A stretch of 64,000 nt of DNA from Tetragonia tetragonoides (GCA_038025085.1 CM076143.1:11059001-11123000), one strand, 5' to 3'. Positions 1-13,290 are shown, counted from the stretch's first letter. Translations and numbers: made by a program. Notes: generated by a model not told the origin, from the sequence alone.

Positions 1-504
1 GGCGAATATGATCCTTATTTGTGTGGTGATGACACGTGAGTTGCCAGTAAGCGAGTCACATACGTGTGTCTTTGACATGTAAGTTGACACGTATGCAAAT
101 CATCCAATATGTCACCATCAACTAATGCATTCATCATTATTGACTTTAACATAGTAATATTAATGAAACATGAAATTTATAATCATTAGCATGTTGTTTT
201 CAACTACAAAATAGATAAATGAGTTGTATATGTGCTATTTTAGCAAACAAAGTCTTCCATTTCATGAAGAGAAGTTACAAGTGATATAAAATGTAGTACC
301 GTTCATACTTTAATAGTAAGTGAAATGAAGTCAATATCATGAATATGTTATTGAATCTAGGTAATTTTCATATGCAGTGGATAAATGTGAAATTTTTATT
401 AGTAATTAATTGATGAAAGTAAGAGAATTTGATATGCAATGTACACATTTTTTTCCGTATATGGCAAAATAGCAATAATTTAGTTAATACCTTAAGAAAA
501 TAAA
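1..504. other. AT-rich intergenic, repeat-derived
   Basis: No gene is visible. The first 170 bases resemble the decayed repeat at 3390-5220: both alternate phrases like 'gtgtggtgatgacacgt' with runs ending in 'aatgcattcatcattatt'. The rest is plain AT-rich sequence. The short reading frames on the minus strand have no recognisable composition or motif. Confidence 0.5.
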
Positions 505-539
505 ACGAGCCCGTGCGAAGCACGGGGATAAAACCTACT
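505..539 (+). mobile_element. Helitron-type 3' end (variant)
   Basis: A perfect 7-bp hairpin (CCCGTGC-GAA-GCACGGG, 510-526) is followed nine bases later by CTACT. Helitrons typically end in a short GC-rich hairpin and then CTRR just before a T. Here CTAC replaces CTAG, so this is probably a decayed end. The internal body of the element cannot be delimited. Confidence 0.5.
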
Positions 540-1183
540 CTCTCTCTACTCATTTTATGCTCATAAATGTTATTTTATTTCATCCTTAGTATATGTATTC
601 TTTCAATTTAAAAAAGAAAAACAACTTATTAATTGTATTTTGATAACTGGCTGGAATTAGAGAGGCCATATATGACGTATGTTTTTTTGGTGGTTTTCGT
701 AGACTCCTCACCTTCTCCCTAATCATCAGTGTGATACCTTCAATTGTCATGAATAACATTAAAGAGACTTCAATAAGGAATACCAACCAGTTATCCTCTA
801 CCTATAAGCAATTAGTATAAAAATAGCCCCATTCAGCAGAAGTTAGTCCTACATCTTCACAATTCTCACCATTACTGGCAGCTGACCATCAACGTGATCT
901 GCTACGTTACCAACACAACCACCTCAAAGGAAAATAGAGAGTAGAGTGAGAAAATTGTGGAAGAGGAGAGAGCAACAGTACGTAGTTTTATTTTGGGGGT
1001 GATAGCGATGAGGAAGTAATTGAGGTTTCAACACTGAATGCAACAAAATAAATTTGAGTAGTCTACTGTAAAAAATATATGTCCGGATATATACTATAAT
1101 ATTAGGGTGCTTAAGAGGAGAGACACATAACAAAGATATTATGGCTTGGGTTTTTGGGTAATGGGAAGGATAGAGGCAATATA

Positions 1184-1419
1184 ACATAAGTATTATATTT
1201 ATTATCCTAAAAAATGAGTATATATTATAGGTTCACTAAAAAAGTAATTTATTGGTTAAATGTGTTTTCTTTTTGTTGATAAAAAAATTATTAATTTTTC
1301 TTGCTACTCTTATTATTCAACTTTATATATTGGGATGATTAAATATCTTTTATTATATTGATTCTAATAACAAAGGATGATAAACAAGAACCCGTGCATC
1401 GTACGGGCACGAAATCTAG
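1184..1419 (+). mobile_element. Helitron-like 3' terminal segment, copy 1
   Basis: The segment ends with the hairpin CCCGTGCATCGTACGGG (1391-1407), then CACGAAAT and CTAG (1416-1419) followed by T. This is the canonical Helitron 3' structure. The upstream 200 bases (a shared 'attattcaactttatatattg' phrase and a run ending 'gatgataaacaagaa') recur in the copies ending at 1764 and 3380. No Rep/helicase coding is present, so it is non-autonomous or a fragment. Its 5' end was not found. Confidence 0.65.
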
Positions 1420-1477
1420 TATATATGTATAATTGATTTCTCACCAAGGTGGCATTGAATAAATAATAAATTGTCAT

Positions 1478-1764
1478 AAATGCATGGGTGATTAAAAAGA
1501 AATCAAAAATACTTTTATTTTATTTTAATAAAAAAAGTAACATAAGTATTATATTTATTATCCTAAAAAAAGTTATATTATTTATTCACTAAAAATATAA
1601 TTTTTTTATTAAATGTGTGAAAAAAGATTATTATTGTTCCTTGCTACTCCTATTATTCAACTTTATATATTGATGTGATTAATTTTTTTTTTTTTTATTA
1701 TATTGATTCTAATAATAGAGGATAATGAACAAGAACCCGTGCATCGCACAGACACGAAATCTAA
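1478..1764 (+). mobile_element. Helitron-like 3' terminal segment, copy 2
   Basis: This is a second member of the family ending at 1419. The hairpin (1736-1750, CCCGTGCATCGCACA) is slightly decayed on its right arm and the end is CTAA (1761-1764), still CTRR. It follows copy 1 directly on the same strand and repeats both its body and the trailing phrase 'tatatatgtataattga'. Confidence 0.6.
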
Positions 1765-2151
1765 TATATATGTATAATTGAGTTCTCACCAAGATGGCAT
1801 TGAATAGTTATAAATGTAATGTTAAATTAAACTAGATAAAGAATAATTTCAAAAAAAAAGAAAGGAACAACTAAGATTGGAGAGCACAATTAGATAAAGA
1901 ATATACTCATTAAAATGCAACAACTAAACGTAAAATTCAATATTAGAAGCATTTAATTCATTCAATGTGATAATGAAAAAAATCACTAAAGGTGGAGAGC
2001 AACTGAAAGCCAACAGTAACAACAAATGAAAACCAGCATTTAGAGCAAATAAAAGTAAATGCAGTAGATGAAGAGCAAAGGAATTGAAAGTAAATAAGAG
2101 CATAAATAAAATCAGCAATAAGAATGTCACTTAATGAGACAGATGAAGAGA

Positions 2152-2188
<37 letters not shown>

Positions 2189-3099
2189 AAACCGAAACTA
2201 CTGTAATGAATGCCTTTTTCATCTTCCAGAATACTTAGAACGTGGAATATCACTTGGACTATTATTTAAGTGGGAATTCATTTAGGTTCATTCATCCCAT
2301 ATTTCTCCACTATCCTCTCTAATCAAACTTTACATTCATCCCATCTGGGCTAATTGTACTCGGCTATGAGTCCTTTTCGCAGCCACTGCCCCCAATTAAT
2401 TCACAGCTACCGTCCCCAAGTTTTTACTGTATATGCCAAGAAAAATCAACAAGAGTGTATGGGTACGCCAATTACGGTAATAGGAAGAAGATAAAACCAC
2501 AGGGAAGCTAACACTATCATTTTACGAGAAGCGACGTCCTCGATTGAATAATCCATCAATGTATATGTACTGCTAACTTTTTTCTTTTTCATTTTTTTTT
2601 GGAGGGAGATTATCATACACAAAAAGCATTGTAAGCAAAAAGGGAATTTGAATTATACATATTTTTACCCTTTTTTGAACTATATTTCTCATCAAATAAA
2701 AGAGACCATAGCATAAAATGTACGTGCATCACAATCATATGGGTTTTTAATTTGATATATATGCTATCAAAAATACTCCATTTTGTTACTTTATATTTAT
2801 TAGCTAATTAATCAATTGAGAAAAAAAAGGAAAAGTGATGGAATAGCCTAAAAAATGAGTGGAAATCGTAATTCCATGCCAAAAATATGGGTTGTTAAAC
2901 AACAATTTTGCAGATAGATTTTTTTATGTATAAATTAGTAGGCAAAAATGAAATTTTCTATTTAAAAAAGTATGAGAAACGCAAAACAAACTTTGAGATT
3001 ATAAACGATTAACAACACTTTCTTACTTACAACTCTAACTTGAAATTTTAAAACTATAAACATTACTTTGCAACACATATAAATAAAGATAATAAATAC
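1765..3099. other. AT-rich intergenic with A35 run
   Basis: No gene is supported. There is a homopolymer of about 35 A (2153-2187). The sequence around 2200-2600 is less AT-rich and could be an old insertion, but no terminal repeats or coding pattern identify it. Confidence 0.4.
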
Positions 3100-3380
3100 T
3101 CATAAATGCATGGGTGATTAAAAAAAATTAAAAATATTTCTATTTTATTTAAAAAAAAATAAGTAACATAAGTTACCCTAAAAAATATATATTATATATT
3201 AACTAAAAATGTAATTTCTTTGTTAAATGTGTTTTTTTTTTGATAAAAAAATTATAATTGTTCTTTACTACTCCTATTATTCAACTTTATATATTGATAT
3301 GACTAATTTTCTTTTATATTGATGCTAATAACAGAGGATGATGAACAAGAACCCGTGCATCGCACGGACAAGAAATCTAG
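3100..3380 (+). mobile_element. Helitron-like 3' terminal segment, copy 3
   Basis: This is the third family member. It shares 'cataaatgcatgggtgatt' with the start of copy 2 and ends with the hairpin CCGTGC-ATC-GCACGG (3353-3367), AAGAAAT, and CTAG (3377-3380) followed by T. Three same-strand ends within 2 kb suggest nested or tandem Helitron insertion. Confidence 0.65.
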
Positions 3381-3389
3381 TATATATAT

Positions 3390-5220
3390 ATAAAGTTGAG
3401 TCAATTACGTGTGCGCACGCCACGTAGGACGCCATGCAAGCGCATATATTGGTGTGAGGATGACGTGTGGGATGCCACGCAAGCGCCAAATTCGTGTGGT
3501 GATGACATGTATGTCGCCACCTAAGCCACCCATCCAAGTGGGTCATTATTAATGCATGATCATTATTTGACTTCATAAATACACCATGATATAATTATTA
3601 TAATATTATTTAAATTATAAAATAAAATAACTTTTGTTACGCAATTTTAAAAATTATAATTTTTACTCATTGGATCAGGTTCAGAAAATACTTCAAAGTG
3701 AGATACATATGTACTATGTCCTATAAAGTTGGGTTCTTTTCGTATGGGGATGATATGATGTGGGACGTCATATGGGAGGGATATGTTCGTGTGAAGATAA
3801 CACATAGTTGCCACATCATATATATACACACACATGTGGGACGCTAACTAGGCGGGTCAAGTTGGTGGTGTCATGACATATAGGCGCCACGTAAAAGATA
3901 TAGTTCATGTGGAGCTGACACATAAGTCACCACCTAAGCAACTCATAGATATGTGTCATACATTTATTCATCATCATTGCATGCTTTCATTAATACAACA
4001 TAATATAATTCAAAGCATATTTGTCCAAGTTACATAATAAAATAACTTTTGTTATGCAACTTGAACAATTATAGCTTTTACTTCATTGGATCTGAATCGA
4101 AAAATAGTTCGAAACGATATACATATGTCATATATTTGATTCTAATATAAAGTTAAGTCTTTTTCTACGACACATAGGACGCCACATAAGAGCGTCATGC
4201 TTGTGTAGGGATGACATATAGGCGCCACATAAGAGATCATATTTGTGTGTAGCTGATACGTAAGTATGTAGTCACATAACTTGGTCATTATTCGTGTGGT
4301 GACGACACGGGTACGCATACCCTTGTTAGCCACATCGTGTGGGGTTGACACGTAAATTGCCACGTAAGAGGGTCATGTTCGTGTTGGATTGACACATAAG
4401 CCGCCAAGCAAGCGAATCATCCAAGTGTCACACACATTAATGCATCCTCGTTAATTACATGACTTAGTTATAATCACATATTCTACTTATTAGCATATTG
4501 TTTAAAATATAATCTAATGTAACTTTTGTTACGCAATTTAAAAAATATATGTCTTACTTAATTAGATCAGAGTTAAAAAATACTTCTAAATGAGATATAT
4601 ATGTTATATATTTGATTTACACACTTAAAGTTCGATCCATTTTGTGTGTGGAGGACAGAGAAGGCGTCAATTAAGTGACCCATATTCACGTGGAGTTGGT
4701 ATACATATGATTGCCGACTAAGAAACATGCATGTCTCATCCAATAATGCACCCTCATCAATTACCTGAGTTATAATAATGAAATATCACAATTGATTTTT
4801 AATAACGTATTATTCAAAACGAGATATATATGTCTTATATTTGACTCTAATATAAAGTTAGGTCTTTTCTATGACACGTAGGATGCCAAATAAGAGCACC
4901 ATGTTGGTGTAGAGATGACACATAGGCACCACGTAAGAGGTCATATTCGTGTGGAGGGACGCCACCGTTGTGAGCCACATCGTGTGTGGTTGACATGTAA
5001 ACTGCTACATAGAAGAGCGATGTTCATGTTGGGCTGACACATAAGCCGTCACGCAAGCAAGTCACCCAAATGTCACACGCATTAATGCATCATCATTACT
5101 TGATTTAATTAATATCACATAATATACTCATTAACATATTGTTTAAATTATAATCTAAAATAACTTTTTTAACGCAATTCAAAAAATTATAATTTTTACA
5201 TAATTGGTTAATCTCATTGA
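3390..5220. repeat. decayed tandem repeat, about 400-500 bp unit
   Basis: Each unit has a part rich in phrases such as 'gacacgtaggcgccacgtaag' and 'gtgtggagctgacacataag', then 'aatgcatcatcatta', then a tail like 'aataacttttgttacgcaatt' and 'ttttacttaattggatcag'. The tail is seen near 3626, 4040, 4520 and 5160, giving at least four units. The head phrases also occur at 1-140. The block ends in a reduced Helitron-like end (GTCCGTGCGACTAG, 5233-5246, then T), so it may be the inside of a Helitron. No reading frame looks real. Confidence 0.6.
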
Positions 5221-5249
5221 TATTATTTACGAGTCCGTGCGACTAGTAA

Positions 5250-6400
5250 ACCTATAAAGTGTGACTAAAGATACCATAATTAGCTATGAATTTGTAAATA
5301 TCAAATAAATGTTGCAATTTCTAGGGACGTGGAATTGTGAACCTTTGGTACTTCACCATGAACACTTGAATGTCACTAAATTCTACCATTCAGTTTAGTT
5401 TAGTTCAAATCAATTTGATTTCATTTAAGTGAAAAAGTGGATATAACATTAAGAAGAAAATTCACCTAATATAAGATTGTTTTCATATTTGAGACGTGTG
5501 TTCACAAGAATTTTGATTTTCTTATTTCATGTTCTAATAGGGCGATATCATAGTGGGGTCACCAATTAAATGAGTTAAGATCAAATTAGGCGTAGCTTGA
5601 TTCAAACTCGACTCACCAAACTTGAGTTCAAAATGAAACGAGCTTTTGAAATCCATAATTGGCATCGATTTCGTTAGGTGTGTACCTCACTCGACTCGAC
5701 TTGAATAGCACTATGCATATTTAATTAATTTCATTTCAACTCATATAATAATATTACTAATAGTAGAAGTAGTAGTTTTTTTTGTCCGTTGAGAAAACCT
5801 GGGCACAATTAATGTGACGTAATCGTAATGGCATTATGTAGATCTCGCATATTTATACCAAAGAGGATTAGATCGGATAACTATATAGTTACCAAATTGG
5901 GAATGCAAGCAAATAATGTGACATTGCAAGTAAAAACAAATTCCTCAAGTCCTAAAATTAGAGGCTGAAAAAGAAAAACAATCCCAATCACAAATTCACA
6001 ATCACAAACCCAACACAATCCAACATTGCAAATCACTCAAATAGTATCCTGATAATGCCACCTAACTATGGATTAGTGAACCAACCATCTTGATGACCTG
6101 ATCTAAAAGACTAAAACTAGTTGTAAAGTCTAAATCAGCATGTAATTCTGGTGTAGTTTGAGAGAGAAAGGAGAATCTAAACAAAAGCTTTATGAAATGG
6201 ATTGGTCCATTTCAAACCCTTTATTAATGTATTTTACTTCACTTTCGGTAGCCCCTTAGCCGACTTTTTGCCTAGACGGCACTTCCGTCTTGTTGTAATT
6301 TTCAGGTTGACCCTCTCACACCCCACCTTTGATAACAACGTGCAGATCTGTCCTCATTATCTTTAATTTTTTCCCATTCTCTCTCCCCTTCTTAAATCTC
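5250..6400. other. intergenic spacer upstream of the myosin-binding gene
   Basis: No coding sequence was recognised. The sequence becomes less repetitive toward 6400. A pyrimidine-rich stretch (about 6290-6400) just upstream of the duplicated leader is a plausible promoter/5'UTR start, but no clear TATA box stands out. Confidence 0.35.
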
Positions 6401-6418
6401 TCAGACTGAAGGGCTACA

Positions 6419-6858
6419 AACTGATGTCATTTGATGATCAGCTTCTTTGGAAAAGTTCAATACTTTCTGGGTTTTCTCCATTGCATATGTAAGCATTCGT
6501 GGCAATTGTCATTTCTTGTTGAGTTGTTTTGTTGTTTGCAAATTTTGGGTGATAATGATTATGGGTTTTGGGAAATGGGTTGATATCATGTTCTTTTTTC
6601 TTCTTTTTCCTAGCATATTGTTTGTGTTCTTGGCTTATTTTAATGAACTGATGTCATTTGATGATCTGCTTCTTTGGAAAAAGTTCAGTACTTTATGGCT
6701 TTTCCCCATTGGACATGTGGGAGTTTGTGGCAATTGTTATCACTTGTTTCATTGTTTGCAAATTGGGGTGATAATGATGATGGGTTTTGGGGAAATGGGT
6801 TGATATCATGTTCTTTTGTTTTTCCTTTTCTTTTTTCCTTGCATACTGTTTGTGTTCC
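6419..6858 (+). repeat. tandem duplication in the 5' leader
   Basis: Two copies (about 6419-6631 and 6646-6858, period about 227 bp) share long phrases such as 'aactgatgtcatttgatgat' and 'aaatgggttgatatcatgtt'. Copy 1 has a good splice donor context (CATATGTAAGC, about 6485-6495), whereas copy 2 has ACATGTGGGAG at the same place. The block lies where the 5'UTR and its intron should be for the gene starting at 7421. Confidence 0.6.
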
Positions 6859-7420
6859 ATGATTAAGGTTCAAATTTGATAGTCCACAGTTGAGCACTTG
6901 GTTGAGGTTTTGTGGTTATTGATTCCATATGATTTGTGGGTTGTCACTTGTGGAGGTTTTTGCCTGAGGTTTAATGATTGGATTGGATTGTCTTGTAAAC
7001 TTTATCTCTTTGATTGTTCAATTGAGTTGAAGGCCAGCAATCCTAGAGTACTGTTTTATTGACATGTTACACATCTATGCAACTTACATATCTCAGTTTT
7101 TCCAGAATGTGCATGTTACTGTTTTAATTATGAAGTTGGTCATATGTTCCTAGATTTTCGGGATATATGCAATTACATTATCGCAGCTATCCTGGATGCC
7201 TATTGAAATTTTATGGTGTACTTAGATTCTTTAGTTCCTTGTTTGTCATTTCATTTTTATGGTGGATAATCATTTTGATGATACTGGTTTCTTTGTTCAT
7301 TAGAGTACGTGCTTCAGCTATCCATCGAGATCTCTCATTGCACTTTATAAGGGTTAGAGCTTGATTTGTTTCAGCCGTCTTATCTTGCATGGTGCATATG
7401 ATTTTGTAAATTTCCGGAAT

Positions 7421-10400
7421 ATGGGTGAAAGTGTTGTATCTTCACTGGAATCACGAAAACGCCATGTGTCCTTTACAACGGCTTTGGCATCAGCCCTTCT
7501 TGAATGGCTGCTCATTTTTATGCTTCTTGTTTATGGCATATGTGGATATCTAATCACAAGATTTGCCCGTTATTGTGAATTGCCAATCCCTTGTTTGCTA
7601 TGCTCAAGGATTGATCATATTCTAGGCAGTGAAAAGGCTGGATTTTACTGGGATCTAATATGTTCAAATCACAAGTTGGAGATCTCAAGTTCAGTCTTCT
7701 GCCATTTTCATGAGAAGCTTGTTGATGTTCGTGGAATGTGTGAAAACTGCCTCTTTTCTTTTGCCACAAAAGATAAATCTAATGCTGAAACATACAGATT
7801 GTTAGTTGGTAAATTGGGGACAGAAGATCTTAGTGGCTTCGATGAGGACCCGTTACTTAATAATCAAAAGCCTAAGAACTTAAGCATGAAGCATTGTTCT
7901 TGTTGCAATGAATTGTGGAGCTCTAGACAGACAATGCTTCAGACTGAGTCAACTGAGTTTGATGCTGCTGAAGTTGACGTCCCTTTGAGCCGTGAATTTA
8001 GGCAAGACGAGAATGGCTTGAAAAATAAAGCGAAGACACCATATAAGCCGGCACCAGTGATTAATGTTAAAGGGGGGAAAAAAGATTCCTCTGTTCATTT
8101 TGGATACACAGAGCTGAAAATCACTTCCGATTCTGAATCAGAAACTCAGGCTTCTGACAATGAAGACACCAGAGCATTGATTTCGAAAGATCCTCTAAGA
8201 GATCTAATTTTGGATTCTATGGAACCTTTTATTAGTGTATTCGAAGATGATTCTGCCTGTAACAAGCCAGTTAATGTTGATATTTTATCACGTGAACCTT
8301 CAGAAGATTTATGTGAGGTACAGTCCAACAACATTCAGCCCTATGGTGATCCGTCAGTAGCATCTGCTGCTGCTATTGGCCATGGATTGGAAGAACTTAA
8401 TTGGCAGCCAATTGATCATAGTCTTGATCAATTTCTATCAGCAGAGCTCATAAATGTTAATCATGTGCCCAAACCATCAAATGTTGGGAGTTTTCCAACT
8501 GAGATCTCAAAAGATGGATGTAAGTTAGATTGTTTCCATTTGTTCCCCCCTCCCCTGGCATGGTCTGATGCCTTTTCTGTTTTTGCAAGTTCAGTTGGTT
8601 AGGTGATTTTAACTGCTAAGTTGATATATTACCATTATCATTTCAGTATCCCTCCATTGCCTCATTATCTCTTGAATTGAGGTGACGTCTCTTCTATCGT
8701 GACATTGTCAAAGATCAAAAAAAGAAACAAAAAGTAATCTTTGTGGGACTAGCATTATGTTACTATGACCTTGCTTATTACTTTTGAAAAAACTTTGCTT
8801 GCTCCAACTCTCATTGTGTGAGAGTATTGTCTCAGTTCTAATTGTAACTAGTTTTGAAAGAAATTTACAGAGAAGGCTAATGAAGATTGTTACTAATAGG
8901 GTAGTGGAATTTTCTTTTCCCCTTTTGGAATGTCTCAAAAAAGAAAGTTCAGATATACATTGGACTGGAGGGAGGATATTTGTGTCTCCTTGTTTTTAAC
9001 AGCAGAACAAACCATCCACAAAATATTGCCAAGCATGAAAGATATACATATTTCAAAGCATGTATTACCCCTCCCCAACATTTTTTGTCCGCTTTTTCAC
9101 TTCAAATGTTAGCTATTATCTTTAGATGTTCCTGAATTGGTTTGGAAACATGCCATCTATGTTTCTCTTGCAGTAGATACCAACGAAGCTGATATTGTGC
9201 AAACTTTGGCACATGAGACTGAGAAAATTCAGGATTTGGAGAACTCGCAAATCAGCACCGATCTCAACAATTCTAAGATGAAGCCGGATCCTAATGATGG
9301 TGGCTTTCAAATGCCAATTCATCTGGATCTTGGTGATGCTTACAAGCTAGCTGTTAGCAGCAGGGGGAAACCGGCGTCTGGCAAGCTTACAGAACAGCTT
9401 GCTGGGAAGGATTCACCTAGAGTTAGTGGAGATTTGAAACTTTTGCTCTCACAATTTTCTCGAGGATTTGAGTTACCTTCAAATGACATAATGAGTCCTA
9501 GGGTTTCCAGAAATCTTGATGAGTTCAAGGCGTATGATTCTTCTGCCTCTATTGGGAAGAAGTTGCTTCAAAAGAGACTCTCACTTGAGAGAAATGATTC
9601 TCGGACTTCCCTTGATAGAAATGAGTCGGGCTTTGAGTCTTTGGACTTCAGTACTGTCAGTGAAATTGAAGGTGAAAGTGAGCTTGATAGATTGAAACGG
9701 CAACTTGAGCATGATAGGAAGTTCATGATTGCTCTGTTAAAGGAGTTGGAAGAAGAAAGGAATGCTTCTGCGAGCGCAGCAAATGAAACAATGGCAATGA
9801 TCACAAGACTGCAGGAGGAGAAAGCTGCCCTACAAATGGAAGCCTCACAAGACCTAAGGATGTTGGAAGAGCAGGCTGAATATGACATGGAAGCTCTTGA
9901 AAAGTTGAATGACCATGTCGCAGAGAAGGATAAAGAGATTCAAGATCTAGAAGCAGAGCTTGAGTATTTCCGAACCAAGTACCCAAATGAGTCATCCTTA
10001 GACAATGCAGGGGAGTTAGTGTTAGATGTAAGTCAGGATGAGAAGCCTAGAAGTGCTCCAAACTGCTCCCATTGTGAGAGGCCTGGTAATGATGTAGCTA
10101 TGACCATGTTGGCGGAAGACAGTGAAAAGGATTCATTGTTGGAAATTGAAGATGAAAAGGAATGTATTTTGAAGTGTCTCGATAATTTACAGCAGAAGCT
10201 TAACCTTTTGTCTAGCAACACCGTACACTTAGAGTTGACCAATGGGGGTGATTTAGAAAATCAAGGGGTGGACGCATATGATTCAGAATTGCATGAAGAG
10301 GGTCCTCAAGTGAAGAGTGAAATGAATGAGAATGAAACAAATGAGACTGATATAATATCGTGTAAAGATTCCTTTGTATCTGAGGGAAGCCAACTTACAG

Positions 10401-10657
10401 AAATCAGATCTATTCCTCCTGATGAAAACCCTAGTTGTGCGAAACAACGATCATTAATCCATAAAGATCTAGTAGCTCTTGGTTATGAGTTAATTGATCT
10501 ACATGAGAGATTACAAGCACTTGAAGCTGACCGGAACTTTCTTGAGCGTGCTATTGACACACTTAAAAATGGAGATGAAAGGCTCATACAGGAGATTGCT
10601 TTTCACCTCCGAGAATTACGAAAGATTGGGATCAGAATACACCATGCTTTGTCTTGA
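7421..10657 (+). CDS. myosin-binding protein (DUF593 / GTD-binding domain)
   Basis: This is a membrane-anchored receptor for plant class XI myosins; the family links endomembrane vesicles to myosin tail (GTD) domains. Two exons are placed: 7421-8519 and 9174-10657, giving about 860 residues. The start chosen is MGESVV; the frame is open upstream but only that Met matches the family's N-terminus. Residues about 20-50 form a hydrophobic anchor (LLEWLLIFMLLVYG), followed by the family's Cys-rich LPIPCLLCSRIDHILG. A long acidic linker follows. The GTD-binding coiled coil (about residues 530-640) includes LDRLKRQLEHDRKFMIALLK and ends near LEAELEYFRTKYP; a second coiled coil closes the protein. 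The donor is GGAT|GTAAGT. A second acceptor at 9124-9125 is also in frame and would add 16 residues. Which MYOB paralogue this is cannot be decided here. Confidence 0.88.
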
Positions 10658-13290
10658 GGATAAATATTACCCTTTTACAAAGGTGAGCACTTCAATCGCC
10701 TTTCTGTACAATGTTATTAAAGTCTTAGTTATGTGGGGAAGGTGTGGCCTGTTTTCATATAAATTGAAATTATTTTGAAAAATATTTTCATGTGGGCACC
10801 CTACGCGTCTTCTGTATCACGACGAGCCATCTAGGAGAACATTGCACACTGCTATTGACCTTGTATAGTGCTTTCCCCTCCACTTCGTCCATCCCTGATT
10901 CCACTGTTTAGAGGCACCAAAGTTGAAATTTAGCGGACCTTGCTGTACTTGCTTACCTGAAAAGAGCTTGTACAGATGGGTCTTGAACACAACCTTCACG
11001 AGTCAATGAACATCCGTGGCTTGTAGGATATATATAGAAATAGTGTCATTTCATATGGCAACAAGCTCAACTTCGTACCTTGCAGAATGCAGGCTCAATC
11101 TGAGTATTATGAAAGTATTTCATCTTTAGAACCAAATTTGACTGCTAATTGTTCCAGAATAGATGCAATTTACACCCACCCTGTATTGGAAAACTATTAG
11201 TGGAGATTAATGAGAGGCTCAGAGAGGATGGCTAATTACTGCCTTCTCCTCCACCAAACTTAAGCCCTCTCCTAACTCTTCTCGAAGATTTGCAACTATG
11301 TGTAAAATCACAAATGCTCAAAAGTGGAAAAATATAGATTGAATGCATACTTTTGTTAGAAATCAGCTAGACTGGTAGTAAGGGCTGCTTTGTCAATACT
11401 CAATACAGCATGGCGTATACTTGTTCTTGCATGATATAATTCTTCATTCCATTCATTTCCTTCCGAATATAGAAATACAATCATAATAACAGTGCTAAAT
11501 CCTAATAGTTCTCATTTGCGTCATTTTATGATCTGTTATAGAAATGCAAGCATACTCAAACGTCTATCTTTCCTATGGTTAGTGTTTTGTTTCTTTTCCT
11601 GCTTTCCATGTTCGTAAACTGTTTGGGCCTTCAGATTGTGATTTGTTCTTGACCAGTAACTGTTATTTACAATCTAATATATGTAACAATAGTTTCTCGT
11701 ATGATTCAGGTGGCAAGGAGAGAGGGGTGTTGATGCCCCAGATTGCACTTAATCGATAAAGCCGTTTTCACAGGAAGCTCTGCAACAACTTAAGAGTTCA
11801 ACTATTGACAAAAAGCACAAAAATTACAAGCCTTTATCTTTGTGGTGGAGGTGAAATTGGGTGAATTTATGTTTGCAGTAGCAACCTCTCAGCTTACTAA
11901 TTCACTGTGCATATTTTGTTTCTCAATTTACCAATCCTTTGTTTTAATTTTTGTTATCATAATCACATATACTATAGCCATTAAGAGTTGGGAGAGGATC
12001 CCAAAAAAAGAGTTGGGAGAGGAGATAGATTTTTCATTTTGGTTGAATTTTTGGGTGTAAAGTAAACGGAATACATGAAAAGGTTGACCACTTACCAACC
12101 TGCCTTGTATATTCACCATGAGTATCACACAGAGCTTGGTTCTTTTGTAGTGTCATTTTTTGACTGATTTCCTTCATGGTTAGCAGCCTAGCTTCCCTCT
12201 TTCTGGTCTGTTTTGTTGTTTGGTAATAAGAAATTGAGAATGTCTAGCGTATCTCGAGCCATGATCCAATTGTTTGGAATGCCCCAACTCACCTCAGCTT
12301 CCTTCTGAGCTAAGGCCAAGGCCAAAGCCAAAAACTGTTGCTGCCCGCGCCACTTCCTTCGTAAGGCAGTGGATGCTCCATGCGCTCGAAGTTGGGGATT
12401 GGGGGATGCAGATCAACACATAACCAATAAGGTACGAACCTCGGAGTAATGTCCCTTAACTGTGACTCGTGAGATTGAGGATTTGATTCCTACCGAAATG
12501 AGCCATCTTACTTGGTGGTTTTATATCAACACAGTGTGTATGTCCAACTACAGTTTTGGATAACTTGGGTAATGGGTATAAGAAGAACACACACAAGAAG
12601 GTAAGTACTATGAAAGGGAAACCTGCCATCATAACTACATAAATTGTAACTCTTGAACCTTGACATCATATGACAAGGAAAGAATTCTTAATTACAAGGA
12701 AAGCATTCTCTCAAACTGATCTTTCAAGAAATGAACGGTGGATAATGACATGAAAGTTCAATTTCTGAAATTCTGACTCTTGAAAATTGAAGCATTACCT
12801 TTCTTTTCTTTTATTTTTTTTTTAAATTAATTTTTGATAGAAAAGTATCACCTTTATAACATGCAAATAATTCCTAATCATCCCTTTTGGTAACATGATA
12901 TTGAACAGATGCTTTCTTTTCTCCCCTCTTATTGATTTCTAGATACTTCAGCCTTATTCTCTTAACTCACAGAGGCATCAAAACCAGCCAAGCATAAAAA
13001 TAAAAATAAAATTATTTCCACTTTTAGCAAAAAGCTTAGCTTAAACCCAGCTGGAAAATTCTGATCAAATATCAGTAAACCAGTTTAAAACCCAGCCCAG
13101 TCCAAAAAAGTCAAAACCCATAGTCCATGGGTCCCACCATTTAAAAGTATCCGTTAAGGTGCCTGAACGTTTGAGCTTGAGGCTTGAGCAACTTACCGTT
13201 GAGCTAAAAACCAATTTAAAAATTCAAAAAAAAGTACCACGTAACTTCTAGACCATGATTGACAGAGAATACCCTTCTTGCGTAAACGAA
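10658..13290. other. 3' flank and intergenic spacer
   Basis: The first part (to about 11,700) is probably 3'UTR and downstream sequence of the myosin-binding gene. The remainder shows no coding pattern, no terminal repeats and no RNA gene. Short plus-strand frames at 10494 and 11842 are out-of-frame or AT-rich chance frames. Confidence 0.4.

Noticed and set aside
1384..3367. Regularly spaced short palindromes considered as a CRISPR array
   Set aside because: Plant nuclear context, long irregular spacing, and the hairpins are Helitron 3' ends.
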